Below are positions 17,145 through 26,518 of a DNA stretch of 64,000 bases, in pieces. Source of the DNA: Sphingobacterium griseoflavum. GTDB lineage: Bacteria > Bacteroidota > Bacteroidia > Sphingobacteriales > Sphingobacteriaceae. The stretch covers positions 1 to 64,000 of the forward strand of contig NZ_BNAF01000018.1 of assembly GCF_014653155.1 (NCBI RefSeq), in the 5' to 3' direction. Every line of letters starts with the position of its first letter. Positions within the stretch are counted from its first letter, which is position 1. The notes beneath the pieces were generated by a model, which saw nothing but the letters and a program-made list of their open reading frames with translations, did not search any database and was not told the DNA's origin. Both the position numbers and the translations under genes were made by a program.

Positions 17145-17588
17145 ATGAACACATTAAAAACAGTTTTTTTTGGCTTTTTACTAGCTACATTTTCAGCCTG
17201 TGGCAATGCAGGAAACAGCGAGACAACGACTGCAGACAGTACGGCGCATGATAGCACCGGTGCTACGGTAGGGACAGGCGAAATTGCGTTTGCTGAATCC
17301 GCTTTTGATTTTGGACAAGTAAAAGAAGGGGAAGTGGTGGAACACGTATACGCATTTACCAACACCGGTACATCGCCGGTTATACTGTCACGGGTGTCAG
17401 CCTCTTGCGGTTGTACCACGCCATCCTATACGCAGACGCCAATCTTGCCCGGTAAAGCTGGCGAGATTAAGGTAAGCTTTGATAGTAATGGGCAGGTGGG
17501 AAAACAGCAAAAGATCGTAACGGTCGTCTCTAACGCCGAGAATAGTGTAACAACCATACAATTGAGGGGCGAGGTATTGGCAAAATAG
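17145..17588 (+). CDS. DUF1573 lipoprotein
   Basis: 147 residues. A lipoprotein signal (FLLATFSAC, Cys19) is followed by a Thr/Ser/Asp-rich linker and a DUF1573 domain (about 50-145) of immunoglobulin-like type, with EVVEHVYAFTNTGTSPVILSRV in part and the motif SCGCTTPSY. Exposed in the periplasm or at the surface. Role unknown; the domain often occurs in Bacteroidota envelope proteins and next to nusB and yajC. Confidence 0.85.
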   Translation: MNTLKTVFFGFLLATFSACGNAGNSETTTADSTAHDSTGATVGTGEIAFAESAFDFGQVKEGEVVEHVYAFTNTGTSPVILSRVSASCGCTTPSYTQTPILPGKAGEIKVSFDSNGQVGKQQKIVTVVSNAENSVTTIQLRGEVLAK

Positions 17589-17644
17589 TTGTCGTATCTT
17601 CTGCAAATTGTTTATTTTTAATTTTTAAATTTTTACGTTAAAAT

Positions 17645-17965
17645 ATGATGACAACTTTATTACAAGCAGCGCCGGGCGGTAGCAACTTGATGAGCTTCTT
17701 ACCGATGATTTTGATCATTGTGGTGTTTTATTTCTTCATGATTAGACCGCAGATGAAAAAACAGAAAGATCACAAGAAATATATCGAAGAACTTGGTGTT
17801 AATTCCAAGGTAGTGACCACTGCCGGTATACATGGTCGTATTGTTGAAGTGAGCGAGACCACATTCTTGCTGGACGTTGGCTCGGGTGTGAAGATGCGCT
17901 TCGACAAAACAGCCATCGCATTGGATGCTTCGAAAGCGGCCAACGGCGAGACGGTAAAGAAATAA
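17645..17965 (+). CDS. yajC: Preprotein translocase subunit YajC
   Basis: 106 residues with one membrane helix (about 17-36, SFLPMILIIVVFYFFMIRPQ), then the basic cytosolic segment KKQKDHKKY and a beta domain with GIHGRIVEVSETTFLLDV. YajC is an accessory part of the SecDF-YajC-YidC translocon. Two ATG codons stand in tandem (17645 and 17648). Last gene of the nusB cluster, closed by a terminator. Confidence 0.93.
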   Translation: MMTTLLQAAPGGSNLMSFLPMILIIVVFYFFMIRPQMKKQKDHKKYIEELGVNSKVVTTAGIHGRIVEVSETTFLLDVGSGVKMRFDKTAIALDASKAANGETVKK

Positions 17966-17990
17966 GCAAATATACGTTTGCAATGTTCTA

Positions 17991-18015
17991 AAAGGTGCCT
18001 TGGGCACCTTTTTCT
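17991..18015 (+). terminator. Terminator after yajC
   Basis: Inverted repeat aaaggtgcc/ggcaccttt with a 3-nt loop, followed by a T-run. It separates the nusB cluster from the PUL. Confidence 0.85.
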
Positions 18016-18260
18016 GTTTTAAACGATTTGTGTCTCCGTACCAAGATTTTTATGTTCTACAGCTAGGCTTGCTCATGGCAACTATTCCGAGACTGGTCGT
18101 ATAATCTGAATTTGTGTGTGTACAGTTAAAAAATAATTTTGGTTTTGGGCCTCCATTGGATATTCATAAATATTATTTAATTTTGAAGTAAATTATAAAC
18201 GTATGAAATCTGTTGCTTGGAATATTTATAAAGTAAACAACAGCCATCTATCGGTAGTTT
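18016..18260. other. AT-rich gap at the left edge of the PUL
   Basis: No ORF, RNA gene or clear TAnnTTTG box was seen here. The last 100 nt are AT-rich and presumably hold the sigma-factor promoter. This is the left junction if the PUL is an insertion; no direct repeat with the right junction (29098-29250) was found by eye. Confidence 0.4.
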
Positions 18261-18836
18261 ATGACCAAGTATAGTCACTATCGCGATGCTGAATTGGTGC
18301 AACGCATGAGCCAAGGGGATCATACGGCCTATCTCGAGATTTATGACCGATACAAAGCGCCCTTGCAACAGCACGCTTGGAAAAAACTTGGACAGGCACA
18401 GGACGTTCAGGACGTTATCCAAGAGATGTTTACCGAGTTATGGCTACGACGGAAAGATTTAGTGCTGCATACCGGATTAGCAAACTATTTATTCCGTGCC
18501 GTACGAAATCGATCCCTAAATCTAATCTATAAAAGGCGCAAAGAGAGCCATTACCTAGACTCCTTGGACGAATTTATTCGCGAAGGAAATTATCTTGTCG
18601 ATCTGCAGATCCGGGAAAAGGAATTTGAGGAACGCATACGTAAAGAAATCGCTAACCTTCCGGCGCGCATGCAAGAGGTCTTCAAACTTAGCAGGGACGA
18701 GGGGCTCTCTCACAAGCAGATTGCTGAGCGTCTCGGTACCTCAGAGCATACAATTTCTAAACAGATCACGAACGCGCTGAAAACGTTACGGGAGAAACTT
18801 GGGCCTTTGTATTTTATTATCTATCTGATTTTTTGA
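18261..18836 (+). CDS. ECF sigma factor, FecI-like
   Basis: 191 residues with sigma region 2 (about 15-85: HTAYLEIYDRYKAPL, QDVQDVIQEMFTELWLRR) and region 4 (about 130-180: LPARMQEVFKLSRDEGLSHKQIAERLG in part as GLSHKQIAERLGTSEHT, the helix-turn-helix). It lacks region 3, as expected for an ECF factor of the Bacteroidota FecI group. It would direct RNA polymerase to the susC promoter once released by the FecR protein encoded 112 nt downstream. Confidence 0.92.
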   Translation: MTKYSHYRDAELVQRMSQGDHTAYLEIYDRYKAPLQQHAWKKLGQAQDVQDVIQEMFTELWLRRKDLVLHTGLANYLFRAVRNRSLNLIYKRRKESHYLDSLDEFIREGNYLVDLQIREKEFEERIRKEIANLPARMQEVFKLSRDEGLSHKQIAERLGTSEHTISKQITNALKTLREKLGPLYFIIYLIF

Positions 18837-18948
18837 TAATTAAATCGATTTCCTATTCGATTTTTAATTTTTTTTATCATGGCGATACTTGTTCTGCTGT
18901 ATTTGTTTGTCATAGGTATATAAGGCTAACTATATCTTGTATAACCGA

Positions 18949-20061
18949 ATGAGAAAATCAGAAGAACTGTTACGAGACTATATCGAAGGAACAGCAAATG
19001 AGCAACAGCGTGCCGTTCTCGAAAAGTGGTATGCAGAGCTTGATGTTGCAGATGCCTCAAACATGACAGCCGAGCAGCGTAAGCAACAGTTAGCACACAT
19101 CCGAAAACAGCTGCCCGGATATAGCGTCAGGATTTGGCCACTGTGGAAGCGTCTTGCCGTCGCGTCGTCTATAGTCCTAGCGGTAGGGATCAGTTCAATT
19201 CTTTTTTATAATAGTACCCATCGGGATCGCGTTAAGCTGTCGTCGGAATCTCATGATGTCGAACCCGGGGTTGTGGGCGCAACGCTTACGTTAGCCAATG
19301 GTACAACTATTGACTTAAATGATATCACCGATGGAGAGGTAGCTCGGCAAGCAGGCGTTTGTGTAACGAAGACTGCCGACGGCCAGCTTGTGTACGAAAT
19401 GGACGGAAGCTATGGCGATGCAGATCAGATCAATATGCTAGCTACCGATAAGGGACAGACCTATGTGCTCATTTTGCCCGATAAAACTAAAGTGCGGTTA
19501 AATGCCGCATCCAGCCTGACATATAGCGCCTCGTTAAACAAGGGGATGCAACGCAAGGTCTCGCTACGTGGTGAAGCATATTTTGAGGTAGAGAAAGATG
19601 CGAAACGGCCTTTTGTCGTGCAAACGGGCAAACAGACGGTACACGTGTTGGGCACCCACTTTAATATCAATGGGTATGAAGAAGAAGATGCGATAGCGAC
19701 AACGCTGGTAGAAGGATCAGTGAAGGTGCTTTCGGATGGTTCGTCTGCGATTCTTCACCCAGGAGAACAAGCCTTAAACAGTGCTGATGGATTAATCATC
19801 AAACAGGTAGATTTGGAGGCCGTGGTTGATTGGACGCAGGGAGACTTTTACTTCAATCACGTTGATTTTAAGACGGCTATGAATAAAATAGCACGTTGGT
19901 ATGACGTCGATATTATCTACGATCCCAGCTTCCGGGACGATATTGAAGCCGGAGGATGGATAGCTCGAAAGAATAAGCTTTCCTCGGTGTTAGAAACCAT
20001 CGAATCATCGGGGCTTGTACATTTCAAAATCCAAGGGCGAAAAGTGTATGTATATCCCTAA
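18949..20061 (+). CDS. FecR-family anti-sigma factor
   Basis: 370 residues from the ATG at 18949; the in-frame TTG at 18937 adds four residues and looks spurious. The N-terminal cytosolic part (1-60) binds sigma, one membrane helix follows (about 62-82), then the periplasmic FecR domain (about 110-270, with LPDKTKVRLNAASSLTY, GEAYFEVEKDAKRPFVV and LGTHFNI) and a C-terminal DUF4974 (about 300-370). It should sense the STN domain of the SusC protein encoded next and pass the signal to the ECF sigma factor. Confidence 0.92.
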   Translation: MRKSEELLRDYIEGTANEQQRAVLEKWYAELDVADASNMTAEQRKQQLAHIRKQLPGYSVRIWPLWKRLAVASSIVLAVGISSILFYNSTHRDRVKLSSESHDVEPGVVGATLTLANGTTIDLNDITDGEVARQAGVCVTKTADGQLVYEMDGSYGDADQINMLATDKGQTYVLILPDKTKVRLNAASSLTYSASLNKGMQRKVSLRGEAYFEVEKDAKRPFVVQTGKQTVHVLGTHFNINGYEEEDAIATTLVEGSVKVLSDGSSAILHPGEQALNSADGLIIKQVDLEAVVDWTQGDFYFNHVDFKTAMNKIARWYDVDIIYDPSFRDDIEAGGWIARKNKLSSVLETIESSGLVHFKIQGRKVYVYP

Positions 20062-20169
20062 GGTCTGCGGCACGATAGGAAAATGAAACTAATGATAAAT
20101 TAAAAACCCTAAAATGAAATAACGATGAAAGAAGAATTTGGATAGTATACGGAAATAACAGAAAACAAA

Positions 20170-20199
20170 GGTCAGAAGTACGCGTACACGCCTCTGACC
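20170..20199. promoter_or_regulatory. Inverted repeat in the fecR-susC gap (1)
   Basis: ggtcaga (20170-20176) with tctgacc (20193-20199), a 7-bp stem with a 16-nt loop that itself contains the palindrome gtacgcgtac. There is no T-run, so it is not a simple terminator. It may be an operator or a leader hairpin of the susC mRNA. Confidence 0.4.
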
Positions 20200-20239
20200 A
20201 GAGTTTGGAACCATCTTTAAAATGAATGTTTAATCCACA

Positions 20240-20269
20240 GATGCCTTTGCCGTGGAAAGTTGAGGCATC
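20240..20269. promoter_or_regulatory. Inverted repeat in the fecR-susC gap (2)
   Basis: gatgcct (20240-20246) with aggcatc (20263-20269), a 7-bp stem ending 24 nt before the susC ATG. No T-run. In the mRNA it would form a hairpin just upstream of the ribosome-binding region. Confidence 0.4.
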
Positions 20270-20293
20270 GTGTGCATAAACCAAACTAAACAA

Positions 20294-23200
20294 ATGTATA
20301 AAAAATATACAAGTAAAATTGGTATGGTAAGAGCCGTATACCATAAAATTGCGCTCATTATACGGCTCACCATTATTTTTCTTATCGCCTCCTTCTTACA
20401 AGTGAGTGCCGTAACCATGGCGCAACGAGTAACATTGCATCAACGAAACGCCCCGTTAGAATCCGTCTTGAAAGAAATCCGGAAACAAAGCGGATATGAC
20501 CTGTTCTATGACGGAAAGATCTTTCCCAAAAACCACAAGGTAGACATCAGTATTAGTCATGCTACGGTGGTAGAAGCATTGGAAGTGCTGCTCCGTGGAT
20601 TGCCGGTAACCTATAGTATCCATGATAACAGGGTGATTCTACATCGAAAGCAGATTAATAATTCTTCTAATATTCTGATTCATACTCCTGTAGAAGGTAA
20701 AGTACGTGATGATGCGGGGGAAACTATTGCGGGCGTTTCTGTCTTAAACCGAACTACTGGACTGAGTACCTCTACCGATGCGGAAGGCCGATTCCAATTG
20801 GATGCAAAAGTCGGAGATGTACTTGTTTTTTCTTCGGTGGGCTATGTGCGGCAAGAGCTGCGCATTGGCGTGGAGAGCAATCTGCAAATTGTGCTCCAAC
20901 AGGAAGAAACAGCAATGGATGCAGTGGTCGTAACAGCACTGGGGATTCGGCAATCTGTAAAAGCGTTAACTTACAATGTGCAAGACGTAAAAGGTGAAGA
21001 GCTTACTCGCAATCGCGATCCGAATTTCGTTAATAGCTTGACAGGTAAAATTGCCGGCGTAACGATTAATGCGAGTTCATCGGGTATCGGTGGTGCCACC
21101 CGTGTCGTCATGCGAGGTACCAAATCGATTACTGGTAATAATAACGCGCTATACGTTATTGACGGTATTCCCGTACTTAATACGACAAATTTACGAACGA
21201 ATATGCCGGCAGGTCAGATAAACGATATCTTTTCGGCGAATACGAGCAGTGATATCATTTCCCTAATAAATCCGGATGACATAGAAAGTATCTCTACCTT
21301 GACTGGCGCTGCTGCTGCGGCACTTTATGGAAGCCAAGGACAAAATGGTGTGATTCTCATTAATACCAAATCGGGACAAAAGGGAAGAACTAGTCTTAGC
21401 CTGATGAACAATACCAATTTTATGTCGCCGCTGGTTATGCCCAAATTCCAAAACACCTACGGCCGTAGCGATGAGGGAAGTTATTTTAGTTGGGGACCAA
21501 AATTGAGCGAACCTTCCAACTACCGCCCTGCAGATTTTTTTCAAACGGGAGCGACAGCCATGACAGGTTTTACATTTGATACGGGTAAAGAAAATAACCA
21601 GACCTTTTTCTCAGGAGGTATGACACAAGGACAAGGGATCATTCCGAATAACAATCTTAATCGCTATAACTTCTCGTTTCGCAATACCTCAAGTTTTTGG
21701 GACGATAAGTTGCAGCTGGATCTGAATGGTATGTACCTGTCGCAGCTGGAGCGGAATATGGTGGCACAGGGTCTGTATCATAATCCTCTTGTCCCCGTGT
21801 ACCTCTTTCCGCCAGGTGGAAATTTTGAAGCCATCAAGGCATTTGAACGGTATAATCCGGATCGTCTGTTTGCCACGCAGTATTGGCCATTTGGTGGCGC
21901 ACCTTTTCAGATGCAAAATCCCTACTGGACGGCCTACCGTGTTCCTTTGGAAAATAATACCACAAGGCTGCTACTTGGCGGATCTTTAAAGTATAAGGTC
22001 AACGAGTGGCTAAACGTTACAGGAAGAGCCAAGCTAGATCATACGAAACTGACATCTGACAGGAAGATGTATGCCAGTACGGATATGCTTTTTGCTGGTT
22101 ATGGCGGCTCTTTTTTCATCAATGAGAACAATACGCAGGCTCTTTACGGTGACCTTTTAGCAAATATCAATAAAAGCTTTGGAAATTTTACGCTGACGGC
22201 CAATTTCGGTGGTTCACGGGTAGAATCTTCCTCCCGCTTATTGGCTGCCGGTGGTGGCATCGCACAAGGTTCGCCACCCAATGTCTTCACTACAGACAAT
22301 ATCAGTGGTTCGACCGGGACGGGAGCAGGGGCAGGGACGGCTCGTCAACCCGATAGGACAAGCTTTCAGTCGCTACTCGGAAACTTTAGTCTCGCCTATA
22401 AAAATATGTTGTTCCTCGACGGTTCTTATCGTTCCGACTGGTATTCGCAGCTTTATTTCAACAGCGATTCCCGTTTGTACCTGACTTACCCTTCGGTCGG
22501 AGTATCGGCGATATTGACAGATGCCTTCCCAAAAATCAAATCCAACGCACTGTCTTACCTGAAAGTCCGGGCAAACTTCTCGCAGGTGGGCAATCCGCCG
22601 CGTCTTTACGAAGGTGGTCCACAGGTGTACCTGCTCGCCACCGGTAGTATTAACCAGAATACCCCGCTGCGTTATCCGTTGAGGCCGGAACGTACCGATG
22701 CTTGGGAAAGTGGACTAAACATTAAATTTTTGAGAGACAAGATCAATTTAGACGTGACCCTCTACAATACCGACACCTATGACCAGATTTTTACCATCAG
22801 GCAGTCTGCTACCAGCGGCGGAAACCAATCCTTCTTGCTGAATGCAGGACGGGTAAACAATAGAGGTATAGAGGCGAATCTTGGCTACAACGGCACGCTC
22901 GGCGCTGTCAACTGGAATAGCAATGCCGCTTTTACACTGAATAGGAATACTGCCAAAGATCTCTATTCAACTATTGGACCGGATGGCACGCGCGTGGCAA
23001 CGGATACGATCGACATTGCCGGAGGCGGCAGTTACCAGCAGAAAGTAGCGGTAGGAGGAAACATGAGCGCTATTTACATCACCTCACGATTGGCTCGCGA
23101 TCAGAACGGGTATGTATCCATAAATCCCGGTGTTTCTGTCGATAATCGGGAATATTTCTACGCGGGCAATGCAGACCCTGATTACACTGTAGGCTTCAAC

Positions 23201-23677
23201 AACAGCTTCCGCTATAAAAATTTCAATTTAAGCTTTTTGGTATTTGGACGTTTTGGCGGTGTCGGCGTATCGGCAACCCAAGCTATGTTAGACGCCTATG
23301 GGGTGTCACAGACTACGGCAGAAGCCCGTGATCTAGGATATGTCACTGTCAACGGTGCGCCTTATCCGAATGTTGAACAGTACTACACCCAAATGGGTAG
23401 CGGTACAAACGGTGTCCTAGCCTATTATGTCTATAGCGCTACGAATATACGCCTACGCGAACTGGCTTTTGGCTACACCATTCCGCAGGAGTTTTTGGGT
23501 AAATGGATTAAAAGTATCAATGCCTCCATCATTGGCAATAACCTATTCATGTTTTACAATAAAGCGCCATTCGACCCTGAGAGTACTCCTTCTTCGGGGA
23601 CGTACTTTCAAGGATTCGATTATTTCAGGCAGCCTAGCCTACGAAGTCTAGGTTTCAGTATTCGGGCACAATTCTAA
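20294..23677 (+). CDS. SusC/RagA-type TonB-linked transporter with STN domain
   Basis: 1127 residues. A signal sequence (about 15-45) is followed by a secretin/TonB N-terminal (STN) domain (about 50-118, PLESVLKEIRKQSGYDLFY), a carboxypeptidase-like regulatory domain (about 130-210, VEGKVRDDAGETIAGVSV), a plug (about 225-350, ending in LYGSQGQNGVILINTK) and the beta-barrel ending in FSIRAQF. SusC proteins import glycans across the outer membrane with SusD as lid. The STN domain ties this transporter to the FecR/sigma pair upstream. Start at ATG 20294; a GTG at 20270 is in frame but has no support. susD follows after 10 nt. Confidence 0.95.
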   Translation: MYKKYTSKIGMVRAVYHKIALIIRLTIIFLIASFLQVSAVTMAQRVTLHQRNAPLESVLKEIRKQSGYDLFYDGKIFPKNHKVDISISHATVVEALEVLLRGLPVTYSIHDNRVILHRKQINNSSNILIHTPVEGKVRDDAGETIAGVSVLNRTTGLSTSTDAEGRFQLDAKVGDVLVFSSVGYVRQELRIGVESNLQIVLQQEETAMDAVVVTALGIRQSVKALTYNVQDVKGEELTRNRDPNFVNSLTGKIAGVTINASSSGIGGATRVVMRGTKSITGNNNALYVIDGIPVLNTTNLRTNMPAGQINDIFSANTSSDIISLINPDDIESISTLTGAAAAALYGSQGQNGVILINTKSGQKGRTSLSLMNNTNFMSPLVMPKFQNTYGRSDEGSYFSWGPKLSEPSNYRPADFFQTGATAMTGFTFDTGKENNQTFFSGGMTQGQGIIPNNNLNRYNFSFRNTSSFWDDKLQLDLNGMYLSQLERNMVAQGLYHNPLVPVYLFPPGGNFEAIKAFERYNPDRLFATQYWPFGGAPFQMQNPYWTAYRVPLENNTTRLLLGGSLKYKVNEWLNVTGRAKLDHTKLTSDRKMYASTDMLFAGYGGSFFINENNTQALYGDLLANINKSFGNFTLTANFGGSRVESSSRLLAAGGGIAQGSPPNVFTTDNISGSTGTGAGAGTARQPDRTSFQSLLGNFSLAYKNMLFLDGSYRSDWYSQLYFNSDSRLYLTYPSVGVSAILTDAFPKIKSNALSYLKVRANFSQVGNPPRLYEGGPQVYLLATGSINQNTPLRYPLRPERTDAWESGLNIKFLRDKINLDVTLYNTDTYDQIFTIRQSATSGGNQSFLLNAGRVNNRGIEANLGYNGTLGAVNWNSNAAFTLNRNTAKDLYSTIGPDGTRVATDTIDIAGGGSYQQKVAVGGNMSAIYITSRLARDQNGYVSINPGVSVDNREYFYAGNADPDYTVGFNNSFRYKNFNLSFLVFGRFGGVGVSATQAMLDAYGVSQTTAEARDLGYVTVNGAPYPNVEQYYTQMGSGTNGVLAYYVYSATNIRLRELAFGYTIPQEFLGKWIKSINASIIGNNLFMFYNKAPFDPESTPSSGTYFQGFDYFRQPSLRSLGFSIRAQF

Positions 23678-23687
23678 TACTAATACG

Positions 23688-25334
23688 ATGATGAAAACAT
23701 ATTTTAACAAAACGGAGAATCGAAGATTCTCGTGGAATATAGTCCAGCTTATATCACTCGGGATTATAAGTGTATTTCTTTGTTCCTGTACTAAAAACTT
23801 TGAAAAGTATAACACCGATCCAAATGCCTTGCCAGCAGATCGGATCAATCAAGACAATGTTTATCTGGGCGGCTTTTTTAGGCAGATGGAGGAAAGTGTC
23901 TTTCCCGTAGGTGGCACTGGCACCAACGCCGCAAATGCATATCAACTGGTTGAAAACCTCGTCGGCGATATCTTTGGAGGCTACCATGGTATGGCCAACC
24001 GTTGGAATGCTGCTGGTGATCATACCACGTATAATTTTAACGCCGTGACTTGGAATAGCGTACCATTTAATCAATATTATACCAATATTGTGCGCAACTA
24101 TGATACCATCGCCCGTTACGCGGCAGCAAGTCCGGATATTCTTGCGGTAGCGAAAATTATAAAAGTACAGGCCGCGCACCGCACGGTGGATATGTTCGGG
24201 CCAATCCCTTATTTTAAAACAGGAACCGTACTAGGGCAGTTGGGTTCGCCCTACGACCCGATGGACAAAATTTACCAGTCGTTTTTTACCGATCTGGATT
24301 CAGCTGTCGTTGCCTTAAAACCTTTTGCGGAGATCGGCGCGACGCCCTTGCGATACTTTGATGCTGTTTACCGAGGAAATTATAGGCAATGGATCCGTTT
24401 TGCCAATTCGCTGAAACTTCGTTTGGCTATGCGAATGGCTTATGTGGATCCCGTCAATGCAAGGAAATATGCCGAAGAGGCCATACAGGACAGTTACGGT
24501 GTAATGATGGATAATTCCGATAATGCTACGATGCAGGGGGTCGAGGGAATCACCTACAACAATCCCTTGCAAACCCTGTCCGAAGCGTATAATGAAACAA
24601 GGCTCAGTGCCATTATGGAATCCTATCTGACTGGTTATGCGGATCCCAGATTGCCGCGGCTGTTCATGCCATCTACCCGTGCCGCGGATCCTGCAGGGCG
24701 TTACCGCGGTATCCGCTTGGGTATCAACATGCCGGACAATTCGCTTTACAGACCTTTTTCGGTACTTCGATCTGACTTTAACGTAATTTGGATGCCTGCG
24801 GCGGAAGTATATTTTTTACGTGCCGAAGGAACTTTGCGCGGTTGGAATATGGGCGGCACGGTGCAGGAGCTTTATGAAACTGGAGTCCGAATGTCTTTTG
24901 CGCAATGGGGTGTATCGGGTGCAGATTCCTACCTACAGAACAGTGATCGCCGACCTGCCCCTTATCAAGATCCTGTAGGAAGCAACAGTATCGGTGCAGG
25001 ATCGCAACTTTTGCCTACCATGACCATCCGCTGGGAAGAAGGTGTGAGTGATGAGCTGAAGCTTGAGCGGATTATCACCCAAAAGTGGATTGCCATGTAT
25101 CCAAATGGACAGGAGGCCTGGTCTGAGTTCCGACGTACAGGTTATCCAAAGCTATTTCCTATTGTGGTCAATCAAAGCAACGGCACGGTCAGTAGCAGCA
25201 TTCAGGTAAGACGTTTACCGTATCCGGCCAGTGAATATCAGCTCAATCAGGCCAATGTAACGCGGGGGATTGTGTTGTTGGGCGGGCCTGACCACGGTGG
25301 TACAAGACTCTGGTGGGATCGTAAGCAAAACTAA
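23688..25334 (+). CDS. SusD/RagB-type glycan-binding lipoprotein
   Basis: 548 residues. A lipoprotein signal ends at ISVFLCSC (Cys in the lipobox), then KNFEKYNTDPNALP, the usual start of SusD-like_2 proteins. The middle contains TPR-type helices (VQAAHRTVDMFGPIPY; RWIRFANSLKLRLAMRMAY) and the C-terminal half the variable binding region. It should form the lid on the SusC barrel and bind the glycan outside the cell. Directly downstream of susC; the next gene follows after 31 nt. Confidence 0.93.
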   Translation: MMKTYFNKTENRRFSWNIVQLISLGIISVFLCSCTKNFEKYNTDPNALPADRINQDNVYLGGFFRQMEESVFPVGGTGTNAANAYQLVENLVGDIFGGYHGMANRWNAAGDHTTYNFNAVTWNSVPFNQYYTNIVRNYDTIARYAAASPDILAVAKIIKVQAAHRTVDMFGPIPYFKTGTVLGQLGSPYDPMDKIYQSFFTDLDSAVVALKPFAEIGATPLRYFDAVYRGNYRQWIRFANSLKLRLAMRMAYVDPVNARKYAEEAIQDSYGVMMDNSDNATMQGVEGITYNNPLQTLSEAYNETRLSAIMESYLTGYADPRLPRLFMPSTRAADPAGRYRGIRLGINMPDNSLYRPFSVLRSDFNVIWMPAAEVYFLRAEGTLRGWNMGGTVQELYETGVRMSFAQWGVSGADSYLQNSDRRPAPYQDPVGSNSIGAGSQLLPTMTIRWEEGVSDELKLERIITQKWIAMYPNGQEAWSEFRRTGYPKLFPIVVNQSNGTVSSSIQVRRLPYPASEYQLNQANVTRGIVLLGGPDHGGTRLWWDRKQN

Positions 25335-25365
25335 ACTGCGCTATTGTTGAATTAAATATGATAAA

Positions 25366-26490
25366 ATGATGAACAGAATTTATCCATATATATGGACAAC
25401 GTCCTATTGGGCGGTATTCGTTGGGACAATTATCGGCTTTGTTGCAGGTTGTAAGCAGCAGCAAGACTTTGACAACTTAGTATTTATAAGGCAAACGGCA
25501 AACAATCCAGTCGTGACCTTGGCCCTGGATGGCGGTACCGGTGCTACGGCACTGACCATCGGCTCTTCCTACACCATGGCTACAACAGAAGATGTACGAG
25601 TGGACATCCTGGGACAGGATTATCTGAATGACTTTAACCGCCGGAATGTTACGGAATATCAGTTGGTGCCACCATCTGCCGTTACGCTCTCTGACCGCGC
25701 TGTAGCCATCGCGGCCGGTACGGCATTGGGACAAGAAAATATTACGGTAACGGTGAGAGAATGGCCCGAATATGTTGAAGGTATACAGTATGTTGTCCCG
25801 GTAAAAATTGCGCCAGCTCGCAGCCCCGTGTTGTCTGGGTCTGATGTCGCGTTGGTGCTGGTCACAAAGACAACGGTAGCATTTGCCGCACAAAATGCTT
25901 CTTTTCCCATTCCCGTAACGGTATTCGGGCCGGATGCCAATGGTGAACCTTACAATAACTTCACGTTTGAAGGCCGTTTTAATATGACAAGAAGGTTTGG
26001 TGTTGCAGGAAACTGGCGTTCAGATATCTTCAACGGCTGTGGATTGCAGTTCCTGGTCAATACCGCAGGCGCGATTAACATTCGCTTCCCAAATTCGGCA
26101 TTCATGGGCCCCACTGCCAATGCCTCGTTGAATACCTGGTACCATTTTGCTATCACCTACGCCAATGGTGTGGTTACACTTTATATCAATGGTGAACTGG
26201 TGGGGCAGACTCCTTATGCGGGGCTGACACTCAGTAGTTGCGGTATTACACCATATGCAACAGGAACCGGTGCGACAGTCAGCGAATTTCGGATATGGAA
26301 AAGCTTGCGGACACCACGGCAACTGCGAACTTTCGTCTGTGCCGTAAACCCGTCTGACCCTGATCTCCTAGGTTACTGGAAGCTGAATGATGGAAACGGA
26401 AATCAGGCAATGGACAGTTCGGGAAAAAACAATAATCTGACCTCGTCAACCAATGTATCATGGGTACCGGGCGTGCGTTGTCCGCAGTAG
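25366..26490 (+). CDS. DUF1735-LamG surface lipoprotein
   Basis: 374 residues with a lipoprotein signal (GFVAGC). Residues about 30-170 form a DUF1735 domain (also called BT_3987-like N-terminal domain), with FIRQTANNPVVTLALDG and SAVTLSDRAVAIAAG. Residues about 190-370 form a LamG/concanavalin-like domain (FEGRFNMT, NTWYHFAITYANGVVTLYINGELVG, SEFRIWKSLRTPRQL given in pieces). It probably binds glycan at the cell surface next to the GH18 enzyme. Part of the PUL operon; GH18 gene starts 28 nt later. Confidence 0.85.
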   Translation: MMNRIYPYIWTTSYWAVFVGTIIGFVAGCKQQQDFDNLVFIRQTANNPVVTLALDGGTGATALTIGSSYTMATTEDVRVDILGQDYLNDFNRRNVTEYQLVPPSAVTLSDRAVAIAAGTALGQENITVTVREWPEYVEGIQYVVPVKIAPARSPVLSGSDVALVLVTKTTVAFAAQNASFPIPVTVFGPDANGEPYNNFTFEGRFNMTRRFGVAGNWRSDIFNGCGLQFLVNTAGAINIRFPNSAFMGPTANASLNTWYHFAITYANGVVTLYINGELVGQTPYAGLTLSSCGITPYATGTGATVSEFRIWKSLRTPRQLRTFVCAVNPSDPDLLGYWKLNDGNGNQAMDSSGKNNNLTSSTNVSWVPGVRCPQ

Positions 26491-26518
26491 GAAATGGATA
26501 ATAATTAAAAAATGTGAA

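Noticed and set aside
23754..24179. A 141-codon minus-strand ORF inside susD
   Set aside because: Antisense to a gene with clear SusD features; no motif.
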